This document shows positions 48,616 through 55,531 of a stretch of DNA of 64,000 nucleotides, one piece after another (position 1 is the stretch's first letter; every line of letters starts with the position of its first letter). A program made the position numbers and the translations under genes. The notes beneath the pieces were generated by a model. It saw nothing but the letters and a program-made list of their open reading frames with translations. It searched no databases and had not been told where the DNA came from. Source of the DNA: IMCC26256 sp046081705 (GTDB lineage: Bacteria > Actinomycetota > Acidimicrobiia > IMCC26256). Where the stretch lies: positions 40,230-104,229 of the forward strand of contig JBJTWK010000021.1 in assembly GCA_046081705.1 (NCBI GenBank), read 5' to 3'.

Positions 48616-50168
48616 GGGAGCACCGCCTCGACCTCCTCGACGGTGAGGAACGGAGGGAGCACCCGCAGGACCTGGGGCGCGAACAACGACCCCTCGAGCA
48701 CGTCGTGCGCCGGACCGTCGGCGACGACCTCACCGTCGCCGAGGACGGTCACGCGGGTCGCGCAGCGGGCTGCGAGCTCGACGTCGTGGGTCGCGAGCAC
48801 GACCGCACCACCGCGCGACGCGTGTGAGCGCACTGCGAGCTCGAGTGCGGCACGCGATGCGGCGTCCATGCCCCGGGTCGGTTCGTCGAGCAGCAGGACC
48901 TCGGCGCCTCCGACCGCGACGGCGGCGATCGCGGCCCGCTGTCGCTCGCCGCCCGAGAGGCTGCGGGGGTGCCGGTCGGCCACCGCGCCGAGACCGAGCG
49001 ACTCGAGCCAGCAGTCGATGGCGCCCTCGTCCCGCGGTCGGCCGAGGAGCCGCAGGGTCTCGGCCACCTCGTCGCGCACCGTCTCCGCGAACAGGAGCGT
49101 TCCCGGGTCCTGGGGGACGTACGCGGTGCGCACCTCGCCCTCGACGGAGCCCGAGGTCGGTGCGACGAGCCCGGCGAGCGCGCGCAGCAACGTCGTCTTG
49201 CCCGCGCCGTTGCGCCCGAGGAGGGCGATCACGTCGCCCGAGGCCACCTCGAGGTCGGTCCCGTGGAGCACCTCGCGGCGGGCGAGTTCGACGTGCAGGC
49301 CGCGTGCCGCGCGCAGCGTGTCGCCGCGGGTCGGCAGATCACGTGGCGCCGCGTGGAGGGTGACGCCGAGGCGGGCCACCGTGGCCCGGGCGTCGCGCAC
49401 CGTGAGCGGGGGATCGGGCCACCCGAGGGCCCGGCCGAGTCGGGTCACGCTCGGCGCCCCGGGGTACGCAGCGATGACCGTCGGGACCGAGGCCGGCCCG
49501 TCGACGATCCGGCCCGCCTCGACGACCACGGCGCGGTCCGCGAGCGGCGCCGCCCGCTCGAGGCGGTGCTCGGCGATGAGCACCGTGGTGCCGAGGTCGG
49601 CGTTGAGGCGGCCGAGTGCGGCGAGGACGTCGTCGGCGCCCTGCGGGTCGAGCTGCGAGGTCGGCTCGTCGAGCACGAGCACCTGCGGACCGACCGCGAG
49701 GGCGCCGGCGATCGCCGCCCGCTGCCGCTCGCCGCCGGACAGCGTGCTGGGCGATCGACCCCGCAGGTGGGCGATGCCGAGCGCGTCGAGCACCTCCTCG
49801 ACCCGTCGGCGCATCGCGGTCTCGGCGAGCCCGAGGTTCTCGAGGGCGAAGGCCACGTCGTGCTCGACCCGATCGACGACGAACTGCGCCTCCGGATCCT
49901 GGTGCACGAACCCGACGACGTCGGCCAGGTCGCGCGGCTGGTGGTCGCGGGTCGATCGACCGGCCACCACGACCGCACCGGAGAACCGGCCCCCGGACGC
50001 GTGGGGGACCAGCCCGTTCACGGCGCGCAGCAGCGTGCTCTTGCCGGACCCCGATCCGCCGATCACGAGGAGCACCTCGCCCGGTGCGACGTCGAGCGCG
50101 ACGTCGGCGAGCGCGGTCGGCCCGTCCGGGTACCCGAACGAGACCGCGTCGAACGTGACCCCGCTCAC
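48612..50168 (-). CDS. ECF transporter double ATPase (A1-A2 fusion)
   Basis: A 518-residue protein of two ABC ATPase domains. Domain 1 (about 1-235) has Walker A GGSGSGKST, Q-loop VHQDPEAQF, signature LSGGERQRAAIA, Walker B VLVLDEPTSQLD and H-loop AEHRLE. Domain 2 (about 290-518) has Walker A GRNGAGKTT, signature LSGGERQRAAIA, Walker B VLLLDEPTRGMD and H-loop THDVELA. The QDPEAQF Q-helix segment is specific to ECF ATPases. It powers the S-T membrane complex. Stop and start overlap both neighbours by 4 bases. Confidence 0.92.
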   Translation of the reverse strand: MSGVTFDAVSFGYPDGPTALADVALDVAPGEVLLVIGGSGSGKSTLLRAVNGLVPHASGGRFSGAVVVAGRSTRDHQPRDLADVVGFVHQDPEAQFVVDRVEHDVAFALENLGLAETAMRRRVEEVLDALGIAHLRGRSPSTLSGGERQRAAIAGALAVGPQVLVLDEPTSQLDPQGADDVLAALGRLNADLGTTVLIAEHRLERAAPLADRAVVVEAGRIVDGPASVPTVIAAYPGAPSVTRLGRALGWPDPPLTVRDARATVARLGVTLHAAPRDLPTRGDTLRAARGLHVELARREVLHGTDLEVASGDVIALLGRNGAGKTTLLRALAGLVAPTSGSVEGEVRTAYVPQDPGTLLFAETVRDEVAETLRLLGRPRDEGAIDCWLESLGLGAVADRHPRSLSGGERQRAAIAAVAVGGAEVLLLDEPTRGMDAASRAALELAVRSHASRGGAVVLATHDVELAARCATRVTVLGDGEVVADGPAHDVLEGSLFAPQVLRVLPPFLTVEEVEAVLP

Positions 50169-51316
50169 GCGCGCACCGACGCCGGTTCCGGCGCGTCGAG
50201 GGCGTCCTCCCACGGCCGTCGCGCCATGGGCGCGAGGAGGGGGAGCAGGGCGAGGATCGGGAGCAGGCCGACCTGGGGCCAGGTGAGCGGTTGGGCGCGC
50301 CAGGTCAGTGACCGGTCCCCGGCGATGGTGAGCACGCCGAGGAGCACCGGTGCGATCCACGCGAGGGCGACCATCGTCGCGTCGGCGCGGGTGATGCGGC
50401 GGCGCCGGTACCGGATCCGTCCGCTCCCGATGGAGGCGGCCGCGACCGCCCCGACCACGAGCGCGCCCCCGACGATCGCGAGCGCGGCCGCAGTGGACGC
50501 CTCCCGGCCGATGAGGGCGACGAACGCCGCGCCGAGGGCCACGATCCCGATGAGGCCGAGCGCACCGGCGACCCGGTCGCCCCGGGCCGGGGTCCCGTGG
50601 GCGAAGCCCCGGGAGTCCATCGACTCCGCGAGGTGCACTGCGCGCTCGAGGCCCCGCTCGAGCACGGGGATGATGAGCCGACGGGTCCGGCCGCGCCGGA
50701 TCACCGAGCCGCCGGTCCGGGCCCGGTCCGCCTCGCGGACGGCGTGGATCGACTCGAGGGTCGACGGTACGAACGCGAGCGCCACGGTGATGGCGATCCC
50801 GATCTCGTGGAACGCACGCGGCGTGGACTGCAGCAACTCCGCGTGGGAGATGACGGCGTTGAGCGCGCCGAACACCGCCATGATCCCGACGATCGTGAAG
50901 CCGGCGGCGAGCGCGTCGAGGATGACCCCCGTCTCGATGGTCCCGCCGACGGTGAAGCCGCCGAGCAGTCGCGGGAGCGTGAACTCGGGGAGCGTGAACA
51001 GCACGCGTTCGCCGATGTGGGTCGTGATCGCGGCCAGGACCACTCGGACGAGCGAGAACGCGACGCCGAGCGCGATGAGCGCGGGGAACGCGCGTCGGTA
51101 CGGCCCGGGTTCGGCGTGGGTCTCGACGACGAGCGCGGCGATGCCGATGACGAGCACGACGTACACCGGGCTCGGTGCGAGCTGCACGACGGTCGCTGCG
51201 GCGAGCGCCCAGCCGAGCCACGCGACGGCGTGCCACTCGCCCCTCGACGAGGTGGGCGCCGGGACCGCGCGGCGCGGTGGTGACGCGCTCGAGGTCGTTG
51301 ACACCCGGGGTTCCAT
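50165..51316 (-). CDS. ECF transporter transmembrane (T) component
   Basis: A 383-residue membrane protein of the CbiQ/EcfT family. The conserved coupling helices with Ala-Arg-Gly are MDSRGFA-type (ESMDSRGFAHGT) after ERGLERAVHLAE, and the STLESIHAVREADRARTGG stretch is the other EcfT block. There are about 6-8 helices. The C-terminal half beyond residue 270 adds extra helices. Start ATG 51316 lies 6 bases from CACCCT on the minus strand; an in-frame GTG four codons on is an alternative. First gene of the three-gene ECF operon, divergent from the riboswitch. Confidence 0.87.
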   Translation of the reverse strand: MEPRVSTTSSASPPRRAVPAPTSSRGEWHAVAWLGWALAAATVVQLAPSPVYVVLVIGIAALVVETHAEPGPYRRAFPALIALGVAFSLVRVVLAAITTHIGERVLFTLPEFTLPRLLGGFTVGGTIETGVILDALAAGFTIVGIMAVFGALNAVISHAELLQSTPRAFHEIGIAITVALAFVPSTLESIHAVREADRARTGGSVIRRGRTRRLIIPVLERGLERAVHLAESMDSRGFAHGTPARGDRVAGALGLIGIVALGAAFVALIGREASTAAALAIVGGALVVGAVAAASIGSGRIRYRRRRITRADATMVALAWIAPVLLGVLTIAGDRSLTWRAQPLTWPQVGLLPILALLPLLAPMARRPWEDALDAPEPASVRA

Positions 51317-51322
51317 CCCCCT

Positions 51323-51328
51323 AGGGTG
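51323..51328 (-). promoter_or_regulatory. Possible -10 element (CACCCT) of the ECF operon
   Basis: On the minus strand CACCCT, one mismatch from TAnnnT, ends 6 bases before the ATG at 51316. The spacer AGGGGG also resembles a ribosome site. Confidence 0.35.
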
Positions 51329-51345
51329 CCCGCTCGACAGCGGTC

Positions 51346-51370
51346 GCGCACAACCCCGGATGGTGTGCGC
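51346..51370. promoter_or_regulatory. Inverted repeat between the divergent cobalamin operons
   Basis: GCGCACA and TGTGCGC are perfect 7-base arms with an 11-base centre, between the ECF promoter and the riboswitch. It could be an operator or part of the riboswitch outer stem. Confidence 0.35.
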
Positions 51371-51384
51371 GATTCCGACCCGGG

Positions 51385-51482
51385 TCCGCCGGGGAGGAAT
51401 GGGGGAAGCCGGTGCGAGACCGGCGCTGACCCGCAACTGTGAGCGAGCCCCTCGGGGCCCGTGAGCCAGGATGCCCGCCCTT
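51385..51482 (+). ncRNA. Cobalamin (B12) riboswitch
   Basis: The aptamer core is recognisable from conserved blocks in order: GGGGGAAGCCGGTGCGAGACC (51401 region), GCGCTGACCCGCAACTGTGA (51423-51442), then the B12-box-type GAGCCAGGATGCCCGCC (51463-51479). These match the cobalamin aptamer pattern GGAA-CGGTG, CTG-CCCGCAACTGT and AGCC-GGATACC-GCC. The 5' boundary is uncertain; sequence from about 51345 may belong to it. It is read on the plus strand, leading the toroid/DUF4430 gene pair, and so should lower their expression when cobalamin is plentiful. Confidence 0.93.
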
Positions 51483-51485
51483 GTC

Positions 51486-51501
51486 CACCGGTTCGCCGGT
51501 G
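51486..51501 (+). promoter_or_regulatory. UUCG-capped hairpin just after the riboswitch
   Basis: CACCGG-TTCG-CCGGTG, a perfect 6-pair stem with the very stable UUCG loop. No T-run follows. Confidence 0.5.
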
Positions 51502-51513
51502 CTCCCTGATGGG

Positions 51514-51531
51514 GACCGTCCTCGGACGGTC
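51514..51531 (+). promoter_or_regulatory. Second expression-platform hairpin
   Basis: GACCGTC-CTCG-GACGGTC. The strand TCCTC (51519-51523) inside it could instead pair with GAGGA (51562-51566) of the ribosome site, so the two structures exclude each other. This suggests control at translation start. Confidence 0.4.
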
Positions 51532-51570
51532 GGTACGGCCCTCGCGGACACGGGGCCGATGGAGGAAGTC

Positions 51571-52848
51571 ATGGTTCGTCGTCCCCGTGCGTCGTGCTCG
51601 TCCCGGCGCGCCCTCGCCGGTCCGATCGTCGCCACCCTCGTGCTGTCGGTCGCGAGCGCTCCGGTGCTGCTCCGGGCGCTCCCGGCCGCCGCGGTGTGCG
51701 GCCCGACGCCCGCCGCGGTCCCATCGGGTGCGGCGTCCGACGCCGCGGTGGCGGCCGTCGCGTGGCTCGTCACCCAGCAGCAGTCCGACGGCGGGTTCGA
51801 GGTCGCGGGGTACCCGGGGTTCGAGACCCCGGATGCGATCCTCGCGGTCGCCGAGGCGGCCCAGACCGGGACCGCGTGGTCGACCGCCGAGGCGCTCGCG
51901 GCCGTCTCGGCGCTCACGGCGTGCGGCCCGAGCCCGCTCGACGCCGTCGACGACTTCGCCGAGGACGGCCTCGACGCGGGCACGGCGGCCAAGCTCGTCG
52001 TCCTCGTCGCCGCACCGCTCGGCATCCCGGCCGCGGCCTTCGACCCGTCGGGCGACGGCGGCGCGGTCGACCTCGTGGCGATCGTCGCCGACGGCGCGGC
52101 ACCCGATGGTTCGTACGGGACCTTCAACGACACCCTCTACGCCGCGCTGGCCACGCGGCTCGTCCCGGGGACCGTGCCGCCCCCCACGGTCGCGCGCATC
52201 CGCACGGGTCAGCACCCCGACGGCGGTTGGGACTACACGGGCGATCTCACGACCGGGACACCCGCCGATGTGAACACCTCGGCGGCGGCGATCCTTGCGC
52301 TCGTCGCGGGCGGTGCCGCCCGGACGGACCCGGCGGTGGTGAACGGCCTCGGATTCCTCGCGGCGCGCCAGCAGACCGACGGAGGGTGGCAGGAGGACGG
52401 CGACGGGCAGACGAACCCGAACGCGACCGCCCTCGCTGCGCTCGCGATCCGCACGGCCGGGTACGACCCGGACGGTTCGGCGTGGCGGCCGGCGACGCCG
52501 GCCGGGGCGGCGTCGGTCGCCGCGGTGACGGGGACGCCGACCGAGGCCCTGCTCGCGATCCAGGACCCGGACGGTCACCTCGTCGGCCCGTATGACTCCT
52601 TCGGCCTCAACACCTTCGGCACCTCCCAGGGCGTCCGCGGGCTGCTGCGTTCGTGGCTGGTCGGTGCGCTGCCCCTCGCGACCCCCGCCACCACGACGAC
52701 CGTCCCGGCGCCCACCCCGACCACGGCGGCGGTCGCGGCCCGGTTGGCGAACAGCGGCGCGGGCGGGGCGACGACATCCGCGGTCCTCGGTGTCCTCGCG
52801 CTGAGCGCGGGCGCGGCACTGCTCGCCACGAGGCGCCGCCTTGCGTAG
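51571..52848 (+). CDS. Secreted alpha/alpha-toroid protein, transcobalamin alpha-domain-like, with C-terminal anchor
   Basis: A 425-residue exported protein. After a basic N-terminus a signal peptide (about 12-42, cut near AAA) leads to alpha/alpha repeats of the prenyltransferase/squalene-cyclase/transcobalamin fold, with QQSDGGFEV, GQHPDGGWDYTG, RQQTDGGWQEDG and IQDPDGHLVG at repeat ends. A Thr/Pro linker (about 370-390) precedes a C-terminal sorting-like signal: LANSG (392-396), a hydrophobic stretch and RRR. The LANSG box resembles the LAXTG motif of class E sortases. In transcobalamin and intrinsic factor the same alpha6/alpha6 domain holds cobalamin together with a beta domain like the next gene's. 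ATG with GGAGGAA ribosome site; riboswitch-controlled. Confidence 0.82.
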   Translation: MVRRPRASCSSRRALAGPIVATLVLSVASAPVLLRALPAAAVCGPTPAAVPSGAASDAAVAAVAWLVTQQQSDGGFEVAGYPGFETPDAILAVAEAAQTGTAWSTAEALAAVSALTACGPSPLDAVDDFAEDGLDAGTAAKLVVLVAAPLGIPAAAFDPSGDGGAVDLVAIVADGAAPDGSYGTFNDTLYAALATRLVPGTVPPPTVARIRTGQHPDGGWDYTGDLTTGTPADVNTSAAAILALVAGGAARTDPAVVNGLGFLAARQQTDGGWQEDGDGQTNPNATALAALAIRTAGYDPDGSAWRPATPAGAASVAAVTGTPTEALLAIQDPDGHLVGPYDSFGLNTFGTSQGVRGLLRSWLVGALPLATPATTTTVPAPTPTTAAVAARLANSGAGGATTSAVLGVLALSAGAALLATRRRLA

Positions 52849-53662
52849 GCGGCTCACCACGTTCCTCGCGCTCGGCGCGGTCGTCGTCGGCGCACTCGTC
52901 GGTGCGCCCGGCGGGGCGGACGCCGACACGATGCACCGCGCCGCGGTGATCGTGGAGGGCGACGGGCAGGTGCGACGGCTCGTCGTGGAGTTCCCCGAGG
53001 AATCCATCACCGGCCTCGAGTTGCTGCGCCGGGCCGGCGCCGAACCGGTCGTCTACTCGTACTCGGGCATCGGCGGCGCGGTGTGCCGACTCTTCGGCGT
53101 CGGTCGGGACGCCGGGCCGGACTGTCTCGGGGGTACGAACGGCGACGCGCGCTACTGGGCGTACTTCCGCGCGACCGCGGGGGCGACGGCGTTCCGGTAC
53201 GCGGCGGTGGGCGGCGGTGCGGCGACGGTCCGGGACGGCGACGTCGAGGGGTGGCGCTTCGGCACCGGCGCAGCGCCCGCGTACGCGTCGATCGACACGA
53301 TCCTGGGCATCACGCCGCCGCCGACCGCACCCCCGACGGCGGCGGGCGGCTCGACGCCCGCTCCGGTGCCGGACGCGCCCGACGGCGCATCGGTCCCGGG
53401 ACCTGTACCCGACGTGCCGGGGGTCGCCGGTGCCGCGCCGGCGCCCGGTGACCCGGGGGCGACGGGATCGACCGGTGAGTCCGGCGGGGTCGTGACCGGC
53501 CCGGCGCTCTCGGCCCGACCGGCGGTGGCCCGACGAGCGGCCCCGGACCGGGATGACCCGGGTGGGCCGCGGTCGCTCGTGTTCCTCGCCCTCGGGCTCG
53601 GGGGGATCGGTGGGTGGATCCTGTGGACGCGACGGTCCCGGCGGGAGGCCGGGACGCGCTGA
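52841..53662 (+). CDS. Secreted DUF4430 protein, transcobalamin beta-domain-like, membrane anchored
   Basis: A 273-residue exported protein. Signal peptide 1 to about 28 (FLALGAVVVGALVGAPGGADA). Residues about 33-155 are a DUF4430 domain: VVEFPEESITGLELLRRAGAEPVVYSYSGIGGAVCRLFGVG, GDARYWAYFRATAGATAFRYAAVG and DGDVEGWRFG, the pattern of the transcobalamin/intrinsic-factor C-terminal domain. Two Cys may form a disulfide. A long Pro/Ala/Gly linker leads to a membrane helix (about 247-262) and an Arg-rich end. TTG start at 52841 overlaps the previous stop by 8 bases with GAGG 7 bases before it; thus the two proteins are co-translated. Confidence 0.8.
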   Translation: MRRRLTTFLALGAVVVGALVGAPGGADADTMHRAAVIVEGDGQVRRLVVEFPEESITGLELLRRAGAEPVVYSYSGIGGAVCRLFGVGRDAGPDCLGGTNGDARYWAYFRATAGATAFRYAAVGGGAATVRDGDVEGWRFGTGAAPAYASIDTILGITPPPTAPPTAAGGSTPAPVPDAPDGASVPGPVPDVPGVAGAAPAPGDPGATGSTGESGGVVTGPALSARPAVARRAAPDRDDPGGPRSLVFLALGLGGIGGWILWTRRSRREAGTR

Positions 53663-53695
53663 CCTCGTCCGCTGGTCGGCGCGCGCGCCGCCCTG

Positions 53696-53701
53696 TACCG
53701 T
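53696..53701 (+). promoter_or_regulatory. -10 element TACCGT, leaderless promoter of the methyltransferase
   Basis: TACCGT ends 8 bases before the ATG at 53710. Confidence 0.6.
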
Positions 53702-53709
53702 CACGGCCG

Positions 53710-54672
53710 ATGTCCGGGAAGCGGGTCCCCACCGCCACCTCCAACTTCGGCGCGGGCCGGCGCGAGAGCCACGATGCGAGCGCGTTCTACGCGCGCTTCT
53801 CGGCGCCGACCGTCTCCGACGACGACACGATCAACCCGTGCCCGGTCGCCGACTCGATCATCACGGGTGATGCCCGGGACATGGCGGCGGTCCCCGACTC
53901 GTCCGTGGCGCTCGTCGTCACGTCACCGCCGTACTTCGCGGGCAAGCAGTACGAGGAGGAGCTCGGCGAGGGTCACGTACCTGCGTCGTACGTCGAGTAC
54001 CTCGAGATGCTGCGCGACGTGTTCGCGGAGTCGGCGCGGGTGCTCGAGCCGGGTGGGCGGATCGCCGTCAACGTCGCCAACCTCGGGCGCCGCCCCTACC
54101 GATCGCTGGCCGCCGACATCACGACGATCCTCCAGGACGACCTCGGCCTGCTGCTGCGCGGCGAGGTCGTGTGGATGAAGGGCGAGGGTGCATCCGGGTC
54201 GTGCGCGTGGGGGTCGTTCCAGAGCGCGGCCAACCCCGTGCTCCGGGACCTCACGGAACGGGTGGTGCTGGCGTCCAAGGGTCGGTTCGACCGTGCCGTG
54301 CCCCGGGCCGCTCGGGAGCGGCGGGGCCTGCCGTTCGAGAACACCATCTCGCGGCAGGAGTTCATGGACGCGACGCTCGACGTCTGGCGGATGGCCCCGG
54401 AGAGCGCGAAGCGCATCGGGCATCCCGCGCCGTACCCGGTGGACCTCCCGGGTCGCCTCATCCGCCTCTACACGTACCGCGGCGACGTCGTGCTCGACCC
54501 CTTCATGGGTTCGGGCACCACCGCCGTGGCCGCCGTCCGCAACGATCGCCGCTACGTCGGCTTCGAGATGGACCCGGCTTACGTCGAGCTGGCCGAGACC
54601 CGGATCGAGGCGGCGGTGGCCGCCGGTCCGGTGGACGTCCCGGCGGAGATCACCGAACCGGCGTCCGACTGA
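53710..54672 (+). CDS. Orphan DNA methyltransferase (beta-type N4/N6 amino methyltransferase)
   Basis: A 320-residue enzyme. Motif IV TSPPYFAGKQYEEEL lies near residue 78, and the SAM-binding motif I VVLDPFMGSGTTAVAAV comes late (near 264-275), the circular order of the beta class. SPPY suits N4-cytosine or N6-adenine. VNVANLGRRPYRSLAADI and WMKGEGASGSCAWGSF lie between. No restriction nuclease or specificity subunit is nearby, so it is an orphan methyltransferase and may mark the genome for replication or gene control. Recognition site unknown. Confidence 0.87.
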   Translation: MSGKRVPTATSNFGAGRRESHDASAFYARFSAPTVSDDDTINPCPVADSIITGDARDMAAVPDSSVALVVTSPPYFAGKQYEEELGEGHVPASYVEYLEMLRDVFAESARVLEPGGRIAVNVANLGRRPYRSLAADITTILQDDLGLLLRGEVVWMKGEGASGSCAWGSFQSAANPVLRDLTERVVLASKGRFDRAVPRAARERRGLPFENTISRQEFMDATLDVWRMAPESAKRIGHPAPYPVDLPGRLIRLYTYRGDVVLDPFMGSGTTAVAAVRNDRRYVGFEMDPAYVELAETRIEAAVAAGPVDVPAEITEPASD

Positions 54673-54697
54673 CTCCGGGCCGCCGCCGCGCTCGCCC

Positions 54698-54703
54698 TAG
54701 CCT
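54698..54703 (+). promoter_or_regulatory. -10 element TAGCCT, leaderless promoter of the CcdA-like gene
   Basis: TAGCCT ends 6 bases before the GTG at 54710. Confidence 0.6.
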
Positions 54704-54709
54704 GCGAGC

Positions 54710-55477
54710 GTGGTCCTCGGCGAGGTGAGCAGCGCGAACGTGACGATGATCGTCGCCTTCGGTGGCGGCGTCATCTCCATCCTGTCGCCCTGTGTGCTGC
54801 CCATGGTCCCGGGGTACATCGCCCTCGTCACGGGTCTCGAGGTCCGCGACGTGCAGGCCGGGCGGGCCCGCGACCTCGGCCGCATCGCCGCGATGACCGG
54901 TTGGTTCGCACTCGGGTTCACGACGGTGTTCGTGCTGCTGGGTCTCGCCGCGAGCACGGTGGGTCAGAGCCTGTTCGACAACCAGGAGTTGCTCACACGG
55001 ATCTCGGGGGCCGTCGTCCTCGTCATGGCGCTCTACCTCGCGGGCTCGCAGGTGCTCATGGCGCCCCGCCTCTACGGCGAGTCGCGGTTCCACGTGCGGT
55101 CCGGGCAGTTCGGCATGTTCACCGCGCCGGTCGCCGGCGCGGCGTTCGCCTTCGGTTGGTCGCCGTGCCTCGGGCCGATCATCGCTGCGGTCTTCGGGGT
55201 CGCGGCCACCGAGACCGGACCCCGCGCCGTGATGCTGCTCGCGGCCTACTCGGCGGGCATGGCGGTCTCGTTCCTCGCGGTCGGACTCGCGTTCGGCCGC
55301 TGGGCGGCCCCGCTCGACTTCGTGAAGCGCCACCTGCGGACCCTGACCTTCATCTCGGCCGGGGTGCTCGCGGTGTTCGGCGTGCTGCTCCTGCTCGACC
55401 GCATGTGGATGCTGTCCTCCTGGCTCACCCGGGCCCTCGACGCGCTCGGCCTCGACCGCCTCGTCGAACTCGGCTGA
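54710..55477 (+). CDS. CcdA/DsbD-like thiol reductant transporter
   Basis: A 255-residue membrane protein with six helices. The two redox cysteines are in ISILSPCVLPMVPGY (first helix) and AFGWSPCLGPIIAAVFG (fourth), the CcdA signature. It moves electrons from cytosolic thioredoxin to external thiol proteins, for example in cytochrome c maturation; no ResA or Ccs gene is beside it. The thioredoxin-fused hydrolase at 25623 is a cytosolic protein and not an obvious partner. GTG start with a leaderless promoter. Confidence 0.88.
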   Translation: MVLGEVSSANVTMIVAFGGGVISILSPCVLPMVPGYIALVTGLEVRDVQAGRARDLGRIAAMTGWFALGFTTVFVLLGLAASTVGQSLFDNQELLTRISGAVVLVMALYLAGSQVLMAPRLYGESRFHVRSGQFGMFTAPVAGAAFAFGWSPCLGPIIAAVFGVAATETGPRAVMLLAAYSAGMAVSFLAVGLAFGRWAAPLDFVKRHLRTLTFISAGVLAVFGVLLLLDRMWMLSSWLTRALDALGLDRLVELG

Positions 55478-55517
55478 CCGACGGATCGACCCGGCGGCGC
55501 GTGCGGGTTCGGCCGCG

Positions 55518-55523
55518 TAACCT
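55518..55523 (+). promoter_or_regulatory. -10 element TAACCT, leaderless promoter of the molybdoenzyme
   Basis: TAACCT ends 8 bases before the GTG at 55532. Confidence 0.6.
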
Positions 55524-55531
55524 CCGCGCCC

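Noticed and set aside
51439..51570. GTG-initiated extension of the toroid gene into the riboswitch
   Set aside because: It would make the aptamer 3' end coding; ATG 51571 has a strong GGAGGAA site and begins a proper signal peptide.
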